Shown here in pieces: positions 1-5,402 of a DNA stretch of 6,512 nucleotides. Within the stretch, counting starts at the first letter, position 1. Every line of letters begins with the position of its first letter. The notes beneath the pieces are model-generated. The model searched no databases and was not told where the DNA came from. It worked only from the letters and a program-made list of their open reading frames with translations. The position numbers were made by a program, and so were the translations under genes. Origin of the DNA: an uncultured Planctomycetaceae bacterium (lineage in GTDB: Bacteria; Planctomycetota; Planctomycetia; Pirellulales; Pirellulaceae); assembly GCA_937967755.1 (NCBI GenBank), contig CALBTA010000055.1, positions 1 to 6,512 on the forward strand. Direction: 5' to 3'.

Positions 1-973
1 CATCGACCCAGAGTTCAACCGCGCGGTCGGTCGCATCCGGTACGATCGTGAACAACTCATCGCCTTCCTTGAGCATTTGGCCCCGCTCGAACACTTTCAT
101 CCGAAAAAGAGTTCCGTCGCGCGGCGCGTAGATCTTCAGTCTGTCTAACTCCGCAAGTTTAATTTCCACTTCGCGTCGTTCTTTCTGCGCTACGGCGACT
201 TGTCCCAGAGCATCCTGCTGCATCGCCCTGGCGTACTCTACTTTTGTTTGGGCTTCGCGCTCCTTTTGAATTCTCTCGTTCTTTTTTGCCTCCCACTCGT
301 CTTTGGCGGCGTCGACGTCGAGCTGAACGGACTCCCACTCTGCTGTGGCGACATCCAAGTCTTTCTTTAACTTTTCCACCTCTTTCTTCGACTGCACACC
401 TTTTTCAAACAGTCCAAGCTGCCGCTCGTAGTTCAAGCGGGCCTGCACCACTTTGGCCTCGTACGCGGGGACCAGCTTTTGCTTCGAATCCCACTTTGCT
501 TTGGCGGCCTCGATCAATTGGTCGGCGGCTTCGACCGCCGCTACCTTCGCCGCTTCAAAGTCGGTGATGTTTTGCCCGTAAACTTCGGCCTTCATGTTCC
601 CGGTTGCTAGCTTGGCGTCGATGTCGCGCAACGATCCATTGAGCTGTTCAACGAGGTTCGCGGCGGTCGGCTCAATTTCGACGATGAAGTCACCTTGTTT
701 CACGTCGGAGCCCTCAACAAGGTTATCTCCGATTTTCAATGCGACCCCCTTGACGGGGCTGGTAATCGTTTGCTGCCTTTCCTGCGGCGCGAAAGCGACG
801 ACCTTTCCCGTGCCTTTGGCCGACTGTTGCCATGGCACAAAGATCATTGCGAAAATACTGAGCAGCATTAGCACCAAAGACAGGTTTGCTAGCCGCCAGG
901 CAATGCGGGAGGATTGGACGAGCTTGAGCGCAGGAAGCCGTTCGTTCCATACTCTCACGGATGCTTTTGCCAT
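1..973 (-). CDS. HlyD-family membrane fusion protein (periplasmic adaptor), C-terminus cut by window edge
   Basis: The frame is open from ATG at 973 to the left edge and gives 324 residues, so the last 100 or more residues of a typical HlyD protein are missing. Seen: a basic N-terminus, one membrane segment (about residues 28-47), then the usual post-membrane stretch PWQQSAKGTGKV with PQERQQTI. The first lipoyl-like half follows (70-101, SPVKG...VEGSDVKQGD), then a long Ala/Lys/Glu-rich coiled-coil hairpin (about 105-275), then the second lipoyl half (about 280-311, APRDGTLF...GQMLKEGDELF) and the start of the beta-barrel. In the family this protein sits in the inner membrane and bridges an ABC exporter to an outer-membrane TolC-type channel. 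AAGGAG lies 7 bases before the ATG (981-986). The ABC exporter gene ends 96 bases upstream on the same strand, which supports a joint machine. Substrate unknown. Confidence 0.9.
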   Translation of the reverse strand, partial: MAKASVRVWNERLPALKLVQSSRIAWRLANLSLVLMLLSIFAMIFVPWQQSAKGTGKVVAFAPQERQQTITSPVKGVALKIGDNLVEGSDVKQGDFIVEIEPTAANLVEQLNGSLRDIDAKLATGNMKAEVYGQNITDFEAAKVAAVEAADQLIEAAKAKWDSKQKLVPAYEAKVVQARLNYERQLGLFEKGVQSKKEVEKLKKDLDVATAEWESVQLDVDAAKDEWEAKKNERIQKEREAQTKVEYARAMQQDALGQVAVAQKERREVEIKLAELDRLKIYAPRDGTLFRMKVFERGQMLKEGDELFTIVPDATDRAVELWVD

Positions 974-980
974 CGTGCTT

Positions 981-986
981 CTCCTT
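981..986 (-). promoter_or_regulatory. Ribosome binding site of the HlyD-like gene
   Basis: AAGGAG on the minus strand, 7 bases before ATG at 973. It fixes the start, although the frame has no stop immediately upstream that would force it. The 96-base gap to the ABC gene (974-1069) holds no other gene and no clear T-tailed terminator, so read-through from the ABC gene is plausible. Confidence 0.7.
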
Positions 987-1069
987 ATCTTTTATCGGAC
1001 GCCGTCAACTGTGCCGGTAGCGGATATACCTCATTCCACCCCCGCGAACCCACATGCGGCGGACTGCTA

Positions 1070-3271
1070 TCATGCCAGCGTATCTGCTAGTTCCGGATCA
1101 TGTTCTTCGTTAGTAGTCAGTTGGATCACGCGGTCGCACGCTGACCACACCCGCCGACGACCGCTGGCGATCAGCAACGACCACGGGCTGTTTGCGGTTG
1201 TAGTGCGAGTGAGCATGCGCTCCAGCAAATCGTCGGATAGGCCGTCTAGCGTCCCGTCAATCATCAGCAACCGGGGACGCCCCACGATGGCCCTCGCCAA
1301 AGTCAGGCGAACTGCCTGGCTCTGAGTGAGCGGTGCGCCGTTGGTTTGCAAAACGGTGTTCAGCCCGTCGGGAAGTTTCAGAATCTCATCCAGCAGTTCC
1401 ACCGCTTGCAGCGCATCGCGAACATCGCTGGCCCTAACGTTGGTTCGATTCAAGTGGATATTTTCGTCAATCGTACCTGCGAATATTTCGACGGAACGCG
1501 CCACCGCAAGCTGCTCACGGAGCGAATCAGGCCGCAACTCGCGGAGGTCAATTCCATCGAGCTCAACGTGGCCGGTATCCGGCGACCGCAACCCACAAAT
1601 CAGGTCGATCAATGTACTTTTTCCGCTGCCGGCCGCCCCTGCCAAAGCGACTCGTTCTCCGGGCTCCAGCGTGAGGCTGATGTTTTCGATTCCCGACGCC
1701 CCCTGGTAGGAATAACTGGCGTCGCAAACGCGGACGCTGGCTGGAGCTCCATCGCGAAGGTGGAATAGCTTGTCGTGCGATTCAACATCCAAATCGAATA
1801 GTTGCCCGAGCTTGTCGACGGAAGCAAGCAAATCGTAAAAGCTCTCCATGTGTTTGCCGAGCTTTGCGAACGAACCCACGATGATCATGACGATCAGCTC
1901 TGCCGCCACGAGTTGGCCGAGCGTTAGCTGGCCCAATATCACCAACCAGCCCCCCAGCCCCAGCAAGACAGTAGCCGCTACGGCTTGCAACCCTAGCGCG
2001 AACAAGATTTGGCGAATGACGAGGCGGAAGTGAGTTCGGCGCGTGTCTAGCCAATGCGCCGCAAGCTGGTCGGCCCGGTCAAGGGCGAATTGGTTTCCGG
2101 CGTGCATCTTAAAGGCCGTCGGGTGGCGAGCCAGCTCTTGGAGCCAGGCGGCGATGGCGTACTTCGCCTTCGATTCCTTCACCGCGGTACCGATCGCTCC
2201 GCGCCCCAACCCGAACACAATCAGACAAATCATTGCCAACAGCGCAACGTCAAACCCTAGCAGAGACGGGTGGTAAAACCCGAGCACGGCCATCCCGATC
2301 ACCGTTTGCAGCACAATTGAAATGCCGTCCAGCAGCAGTGCCGAGGCCGTTTTCTGGATGGTCGCTACGTCAAAGAAGCGATTCACCGCCTCGGGTCCAT
2401 GTTTGGTGTCGAACTGTTCCTGCTGCACGCGGGGCAACCGATAGGCTAGGTCCTCGACGACTCGGATGAACAGCCGCCGCTGTATAATTTCTACCACGTA
2501 AGCGATCAGCGCCCGCATCGCGGCGGCGAATGCTAAGAACGTGAACAACAGCAAAGCGAGAATGATCACTGGTTGCAGATAGCGGCCAAACGCTACGGTG
2601 TTGACCAACGCCTCTACCGCAATCGGTGTCGCCAGCGTTAGCAGACCAACGATGGCTGAGAAGACCAACACCACCCAAAGGTCTTTTTTCTCAGGCAGCA
2701 TCAACCCCAGCAGGCGCTGGAAAGGAGGAATGGACTGCCCGGGGGCAAGAGGTCCTGTGGGAGCCTGGCAACCCAATGCCGCTTCGCCAATCAGCCACCG
2801 CCCCGATTCTTCCAGCGATTTCAGCCCCAACTCTTGTTGGAGTTCGCCGACCGAAACCCACCGCTCGACGTCGCCCGCTTCCAATTGAGAAATCAGCACG
2901 CGGCGGGCGTTCGCATCTTGGATTACCAGCCAATTGAGAGCTTGCTCGGCGGCATCACTCCCTTCTGCCAACGCCGAATCCGCATCCGCACACCATACTA
3001 CGGGAACGCCCTCACGAACAAAGTAGACGGCCTCCCTAAGCGAGCATTCAACCGAGCGAATACGTAGGTTGACACTCTCTCCAACCTCGACGAGGCGGGC
3101 CAGCCACGATTTGGCGTCTTGCCCACCCATCGCTTGCTGGGTCTCGCCTAGCACGCGGGCAGCCACGATGCGGTCGAACGCGACTCCTGAAGAAGCGGCA
3201 AAGGTTTCCAAAACTTGCAGCGCTTTCATCGCCGCTACTTTGGAAGGGTCGTATGGTTCGAGTGAAGGCAT
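1070..3271 (-). CDS. ABC exporter (type I secretion/efflux type) with degenerate nucleotide-binding domain
   Basis: A 733-residue half-transporter. Residues 1 to about 165 are soluble and laid out like the C39-peptidase-like domain of HlyB-type exporters, but I see no catalytic Cys near the N-terminus. Residues about 198-468 hold six likely membrane helices (near 198-221, 233-258, 315-332, 335-358, 422-447, 450-468). The ATPase domain is about 512-720. Walker A is canonical (GAAGSGKST, 545-553, K551), and the A-loop aromatic region (SYSYQG) and FAGTIDENI are present. Other motifs deviate: R592 where the Q-loop Gln belongs, LTQSQ (648-652) for LSGGQ, Walker B LLMID followed by G673 instead of Glu, DGLSD for the D-loop, and SGR (G704) for the H-loop His. 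In the family it exports a peptide, protein or small molecule with the HlyD-like partner encoded just downstream. No good ribosome binding site precedes ATG 3271; Met15 is an alternative start. It may be a non-hydrolysing or heterodimeric subunit. Confidence 0.9.
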   Translation of the reverse strand: MPSLEPYDPSKVAAMKALQVLETFAASSGVAFDRIVAARVLGETQQAMGGQDAKSWLARLVEVGESVNLRIRSVECSLREAVYFVREGVPVVWCADADSALAEGSDAAEQALNWLVIQDANARRVLISQLEAGDVERWVSVGELQQELGLKSLEESGRWLIGEAALGCQAPTGPLAPGQSIPPFQRLLGLMLPEKKDLWVVLVFSAIVGLLTLATPIAVEALVNTVAFGRYLQPVIILALLLFTFLAFAAAMRALIAYVVEIIQRRLFIRVVEDLAYRLPRVQQEQFDTKHGPEAVNRFFDVATIQKTASALLLDGISIVLQTVIGMAVLGFYHPSLLGFDVALLAMICLIVFGLGRGAIGTAVKESKAKYAIAAWLQELARHPTAFKMHAGNQFALDRADQLAAHWLDTRRTHFRLVIRQILFALGLQAVAATVLLGLGGWLVILGQLTLGQLVAAELIVMIIVGSFAKLGKHMESFYDLLASVDKLGQLFDLDVESHDKLFHLRDGAPASVRVCDASYSYQGASGIENISLTLEPGERVALAGAAGSGKSTLIDLICGLRSPDTGHVELDGIDLRELRPDSLREQLAVARSVEIFAGTIDENIHLNRTNVRASDVRDALQAVELLDEILKLPDGLNTVLQTNGAPLTQSQAVRLTLARAIVGRPRLLMIDGTLDGLSDDLLERMLTRTTTANSPWSLLIASGRRRVWSACDRVIQLTTNEEHDPELADTLA

Positions 3272-3344
3272 CTGGAATTCGAGCTACTTCTAGTATGGAA
3301 ATTGTTCTCCGGCGGTTTCGCCAATACAGAAATCAAAAGGCCCG

Positions 3345-3668
3345 CTACGCCGGAGCGTGCCGCCTACGGTCTCGAAGGCGGTCAACGGCGCGCGAAACTG
3401 CTCGCCCGGCGCGTTCCACAGTGTGAGAGACGGTCGATTCAACCGTTTCCCCTTGGCCTTCTACCGAGACCTCACCCAATCGGTGCAACGTGACGACGAC
3501 GCGACACGAATTGCCGGCTCCTCCTGATCCGTCGACATCGCTCATCACTAGTGCAACTCTGGTTATCTTGGAATCAAAGCGACTTAGAGCAAACAGAAGT
3601 CGACGCTCCGCCAGCTCTCGCCCTTCTTTCCCCAGGACTCTGTGCCGGTCGACAATGGAGATTTTCAT
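3345..3668 (-). CDS. HPF/RaiA-family ribosome-associated protein
   Basis: 107 residues, normal for a short hibernation-promoting factor. Seen: start MKISIVDRH, a helix with ALSRFDSKITRVALVMSD, the typical VDGSGGAGNSCRVVVTL turn (family pattern D.NG..GG..K.C.v.v), a strand EVSVEGQGE, and a C-terminal basic helix ending RLRDRRRHAPA. Known members bind the 30S decoding region and inactivate ribosomes in stationary phase or stress. The sequence keeps the beta-alpha-beta3-alpha layout but is divergent and has no long-HPF C-terminal dimerisation domain. It starts with a good AGGAAGG site and lies divergently from the NhaR-type regulator. The ABC exporter gene begins 73 bases downstream on the same strand. 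Gene symbol left empty because hpf, raiA and shorter paralogues cannot be told apart here. Confidence 0.8.
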   Translation of the reverse strand: MKISIVDRHRVLGKEGRELAERRLLFALSRFDSKITRVALVMSDVDGSGGAGNSCRVVVTLHRLGEVSVEGQGETVESTVSHTVERAGRAVSRAVDRLRDRRRHAPA

Positions 3669-3672
3669 AGGT

Positions 3673-3679
3673 CCTTCCT
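3673..3679 (-). promoter_or_regulatory. Ribosome binding site of the HPF-like gene
   Basis: AGGAAGG on the minus strand, 4 bases from ATG at 3668 at its nearest point. It supports that start codon. Confidence 0.65.
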
Positions 3680-3783
3680 GTGTGTACAGCAGCAGCGATC
3701 AAACATTCTCTATATACGGCGCTGCAAGTAATAAAGTAAAATAGATAATCACGCACTAACTCATAGAAAAAACAAATAGACTT

Positions 3784-3788
3784 GGAGG
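3784..3788 (+). promoter_or_regulatory. Ribosome binding site of the nhaR-type gene
   Basis: GGAGG ends 4 bases before ATG 3793. Spacing is slightly short but workable, and it supports the chosen start. Confidence 0.6.
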
Positions 3789-3792
3789 GCGC

Positions 3793-4707
3793 ATGGAGTG
3801 GCTCAATTATCATCACCTCTATTACTTTTGGATGATCGCTAAAGAAGGAGGAATCTCCCGCGCCGCAGAACAGTTGCACCTCGCCCAGCCGACGCTCAGC
3901 AGCCAGCTCAAAAAGCTGGAGCAGTCGTTGGGTGAAAAGCTGTTTCAGCGCTCTGGCCGAAACTTGTGCTTGACTGATACCGGGCGAATCGCATTTCGCT
4001 ACGCGGACGAGATATTCTCCCTCGGCAGGGAATTGGGCGATGCAATACGCGGGCGCCCGGTTGGTAGAGCCCAGCGGTTCACCGTGGGGGCGCCTGAGGT
4101 CATTCCCAAATTGATCGTGCACCGACTACTGCAACCGGCCCTTACTTTGGATGAACCAGTTCAGCTCATTTGTCGCGAAGGTAAGTTGCCTCAACTCGTC
4201 CAACAACTCGCCGTCCATGAGCTAGATATCGTGCTGTCGGATTCTCCCGCAGTTCTCCAGGCTGACGCCAAAGTCTATCACCACAGCCTGGGAAGCTGCG
4301 CCGTTACGATTTTTGCCACGGCTCAGTTGGCCAGGAAACACCGGCGCGATTTTCCACAATCGCTGGAAGGCGCGCCGATGTTGCTGCCCGCGAACAACAC
4401 GTGGCTTCGGCGCGCGCTGGAACAATGGTTCGACGATTGCGACATTCAGCCGGAAGTGGTCGCCGAATTCGAAGACACTGCGTTGCTCAAGGTATTCGGT
4501 CAGCAAGGCCTGGGCGTGTTCCCGGGGCCGGCAGCTATTGAGCGGGAGATTTGCAGACAATACAAAGTCCGACCCATCGGGCAGATCGGTGCGATTCAGG
4601 AGCAGTACTTCGCAATATCTGTCGAGCGGAGGATTCAGCACCCGGCAGTCCTCGCCATTTCTCAAGCGGCCAGAGACGAACTGTTCGCTGATAGCTATTC
4701 TGAATGA
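3793..4707 (+). CDS. nhaR: LysR-family transcriptional regulator, NhaR type
   Basis: 304 residues, the usual LysR-type length. The N-terminal winged HTH (about 5-63) reads LNYHHLYYFWMIAKEGGISR, then AAEQLHLAQPTLSSQLKKLE and LGEKLFQRSGRNLCLTDTG. The tract YADEIFSLGREL (70-81) followed by GRPVGR is characteristic of NhaR proteins. The C-terminal effector-binding domain (about 95-300) shows the two-lobe LysR pattern, with DIVLSD (145-150), VTIFATAQLA and GQQGLGVFPGPAAIE. In Escherichia coli NhaR activates the nhaA sodium/proton antiporter gene in response to sodium and also the pga polysaccharide operon. No antiporter gene is visible here, so the local target is unknown. It is divergent from the HPF-like gene, which is a candidate target, and convergent with the small HTH gene 36 bases downstream. 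The call to the NhaR subfamily is from recognised sequence, not from a search. Confidence 0.87.
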   Translation: MEWLNYHHLYYFWMIAKEGGISRAAEQLHLAQPTLSSQLKKLEQSLGEKLFQRSGRNLCLTDTGRIAFRYADEIFSLGRELGDAIRGRPVGRAQRFTVGAPEVIPKLIVHRLLQPALTLDEPVQLICREGKLPQLVQQLAVHELDIVLSDSPAVLQADAKVYHHSLGSCAVTIFATAQLARKHRRDFPQSLEGAPMLLPANNTWLRRALEQWFDDCDIQPEVVAEFEDTALLKVFGQQGLGVFPGPAAIEREICRQYKVRPIGQIGAIQEQYFAISVERRIQHPAVLAISQAARDELFADSYSE

Positions 4708-4719
4708 CAGGGCCAAAAT

Positions 4720-4732
4720 CTTCCTAAGGAAG
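4720..4732. terminator. Possible weak stem-loop between convergent genes
   Basis: CTTCC-TAA-GGAAG is a perfect 5-bp inverted repeat in the 36-base gap between two converging genes, where a bidirectional terminator would be useful. There is no T-tract on either side (only AAAA at 4715-4718 on the left, which reads as TTTT for the minus strand). A wider pair GATAGC (4690-4695) / GCTATC (4735-4740) surrounds it. It is a weak candidate only. Confidence 0.25.
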
Positions 4733-4743
4733 CTGCTATCGGC

Positions 4744-4974
4744 CTAAGTCGGACCGTGTCCCCAAAGATGCTGGATCGGCGTTTTGTGGCCCCAGGTGAT
4801 GTCGGTTGGTTCTACGCCGAAGGCGGCGGCGATTTGCTTTCGTTCGGCGGGGCTGGGGGTCCAGCGGCCTTCGACGATGGCGGTGACCCGGTTGCGGTCG
4901 AGGCCTGACTTTTCGATCAACCCGTCCACATCGATCTGGTGTTCCTCACACAATTCGGCGACCGATTTCGTCAC
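4744..4974 (-). CDS. Small orphan helix-turn-helix protein (XRE/Cro-like)
   Basis: 76 residues with a GTG start preceded at 5 bases by AGGAGGT. Seen: an HTH-like fold at about 3-60, with helix VAELCEEHQIDVDGLIEKSG, recognition region LDRNRVTAIVEGRWTPSP, and helices AERKQIAAAFGVEPTDITWG. A short His/Trp-rich tail follows (WGHKTPIQHLWGHGPT). The layout matches single-domain XRE-type DNA-binding proteins, with no partner domain. It stands alone, convergent with the NhaR-type gene. A perfect inverted repeat 30-49 bases upstream of its start is a candidate operator, which would fit autoregulation. I recall similar short proteins in planctomycetes, but their targets are not known to me. The tail could bind metal or mediate pairing; that is speculation. 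Confidence 0.75.
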   Translation of the reverse strand: MTKSVAELCEEHQIDVDGLIEKSGLDRNRVTAIVEGRWTPSPAERKQIAAAFGVEPTDITWGHKTPIQHLWGHGPT

Positions 4975-4979
4975 AGTAG

Positions 4980-4986
4980 ACCTCCT
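4980..4986 (-). promoter_or_regulatory. Strong ribosome binding site deciding a GTG start
   Basis: AGGAGGT on the minus strand, 5 bases before GTG at 4974. It is a near-perfect Shine-Dalgarno sequence, and it decides the start because no ATG lies nearby in the frame. Confidence 0.75.
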
Positions 4987-5003
4987 GCATTTCTCGCAAT
5001 CGT

Positions 5004-5023
5004 CTGAATTCTGGCGAATTCAG
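5004..5023. promoter_or_regulatory. Perfect inverted repeat, candidate operator of the small HTH gene
   Basis: CTGAATTC and GAATTCAG, 8 bp each, separated by TGGC. It lies 30-49 bases upstream of the GTG start, where a repressor could block the minus-strand promoter. A two-fold symmetric site of this size suits a dimeric XRE-type protein. Binding by the neighbouring protein is inferred from position only. Confidence 0.45.
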
Positions 5024-5026
5024 CTA

Positions 5027-5098
5027 CGTTTCGCCGTAGGGCGGGCACTCTTGCCCGGCCATTGACGGGCAGGAGTGCCCGCCTTACGGGTTGAAACG
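5027..5098. repeat. REP/MITE-like imperfect palindrome
   Basis: The core arms at 5034-5057 and 5066-5089 are inverted copies of 24 bases with two mismatches, around an 8-base loop (GCCATTGA). Each arm contains GGCGGGCACTC. CGTTTC (5027-5032) and GAAACG (5093-5098) extend the symmetry outward with a 2-base length difference. It sits between two divergent genes, so it is unlikely to be a transcription terminator. I believe closely similar hairpins recur in planctomycete intergenic regions; that is memory, not a search. The two arm mismatches are consistent with an ageing mobile or structural repeat. No open frame lies inside. Confidence 0.75.
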
Positions 5099-5111
5099 GC
5101 ACTCCCCCGAA

Positions 5112-5141
5112 TTGTACCCGCTACCGGTTTTGGTGTAGCAT
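5112..5141 (+). promoter_or_regulatory. Possible promoter of the oxidoreductase gene
   Basis: TTGTAC (5112-5117) and TAGCAT (5136-5141) are 18 bases apart and resemble sigma-70 boxes, though neither is a close match. An inverted repeat GCTAC (5120-5124) / GTAGC (5135-5139) overlaps the spacer and the -10 box and could be an operator. If used, the transcript would start near 5148 and carry a leader of about 250 bases. Confidence 0.25.
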
Positions 5142-5191
5142 AAAGGGCGTGAAATTGGTGACGCTCCTAGGCTTGATTGTATCGAGCACGC

Positions 5192-5287
5192 CAGCCCTTC
5201 CCATACGCCCTACTTTCGTGGGCGCGGGCTGAACCGTGGGGTGTGCGACGCGATGAGGCTCCGCTCCCGCGGCTTTTTCCAGCCCGC
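5192..5287 (+). other. Leader region with mutually exclusive stem-loops
   Basis: CAGCCC (5192-5197) can pair with GGGCTG (5226-5231), enclosing CGCCC (5206-5210) / GGGCG (5220-5224). GCGGGCT (5224-5230) can instead pair with AGCCCGC (5281-5287). The two folds share bases and cannot coexist. Within the second lies CCGC-TCCC-GCGG (5261-5272) followed by C and five Ts, a weak terminator-like unit. No known riboswitch class is recognised. In GC-rich DNA such short pairings also arise by chance. Confidence 0.3.
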
Positions 5288-5314
5288 CGGATGAGTTGAA
5301 TCGCCGCCGGCGCG

Positions 5315-5350
5315 GGGGGATGCCCAACGTCTTTTCGGGCAGAATCCCCC
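5315..5350 (+). other. Strong stem-loop in the 5' leader of the oxidoreductase gene
   Basis: GGGGGA (5315-5320) pairs with TCCCCC (5345-5350), and TGCCC (5321-5325) pairs with GGGCA (5337-5341). This gives 11 base pairs with a 3-base bulge (GAA) and an 11-base loop. It ends 41 bases before the AGGAG site, has no T-tail, and so looks more like an mRNA stabilising or regulatory hairpin than a terminator. Confidence 0.5.
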
Positions 5351-5391
5351 GAGCTGATCAAGCGGAAGCGTTCTATGGTGAGATTTCGATC

Positions 5392-5396
5392 AGGAG
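5392..5396 (+). promoter_or_regulatory. Ribosome binding site of the oxidoreductase gene
   Basis: AGGAG with a 6-base gap to ATG 5403. It fixes the start and confirms that the roughly 25-residue N-terminal extension before domain I is probably translated. Confidence 0.7.
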
Positions 5397-5402
5397 CATT
5401 AT

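Larger units (their letters stand above)
3669..3792. promoter_or_regulatory. Divergent AT-rich promoter region between HPF-like gene and nhaR-type gene
   Basis: These 124 bases are clearly richer in A and T than the flanking genes, as expected for two back-to-back promoters. A possible minus-strand promoter is TTTACT, an 18-base spacer and TATATA (3711-3716), upstream of the HPF-like gene. An inverted repeat GCAGCG (3692-3697) / CGCTGC (3720-3725) flanks that TATATA. LysR-type regulators commonly bind such divergent regions and control both their own gene and the neighbour, so control of the HPF-like gene by the NhaR-type protein is a reasonable inference. The exact promoter boxes are guesses. 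Confidence 0.5.
4975..5402. other. 428-base gene-free region between divergent HTH and oxidoreductase genes
   Basis: I see no credible gene here. Short open frames on the minus strand at 5121-5439 give Arg/Pro/Ser-rich products without recognisable motifs. From left to right the region holds the HTH gene's ribosome binding site, a perfect 8-bp inverted repeat (5004-5023), a REP/MITE-like palindrome (5027-5098), a possible promoter (5112-5141), and a leader with several stem-loops (5192-5350). Confidence 0.7.

Noticed and set aside
594..1325. Plus-strand open frame of 243 codons
   Set aside because: It is antisense to the HlyD-like gene and the end of the ABC gene, spans their junction, and its product has no recognisable domain. 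The minus-strand frames are clearly the real genes.
1070..3271. The ABC gene as a pseudogene
   Set aside because: Despite the altered ATPase motifs the frame is complete over 733 codons, with intact membrane helices, Walker A and a normal C-terminus, and it keeps its HlyD-like partner.
3574..4122. Minus-strand open frame of 182 codons overlapping the HPF-like and NhaR-type genes
   Set aside because: It overlaps two recognised genes and the AT-rich promoter region, and its product shows no family features.
4222..4716. Minus-strand open frame of 164 codons
   Set aside because: It is antisense to the well-supported NhaR-type gene and has no motif.
5027..5098. The palindrome as a factor-independent terminator
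   Set aside because: It lies between two genes that point away from each other, so neither needs a terminator there, and no T-tract follows on either strand.
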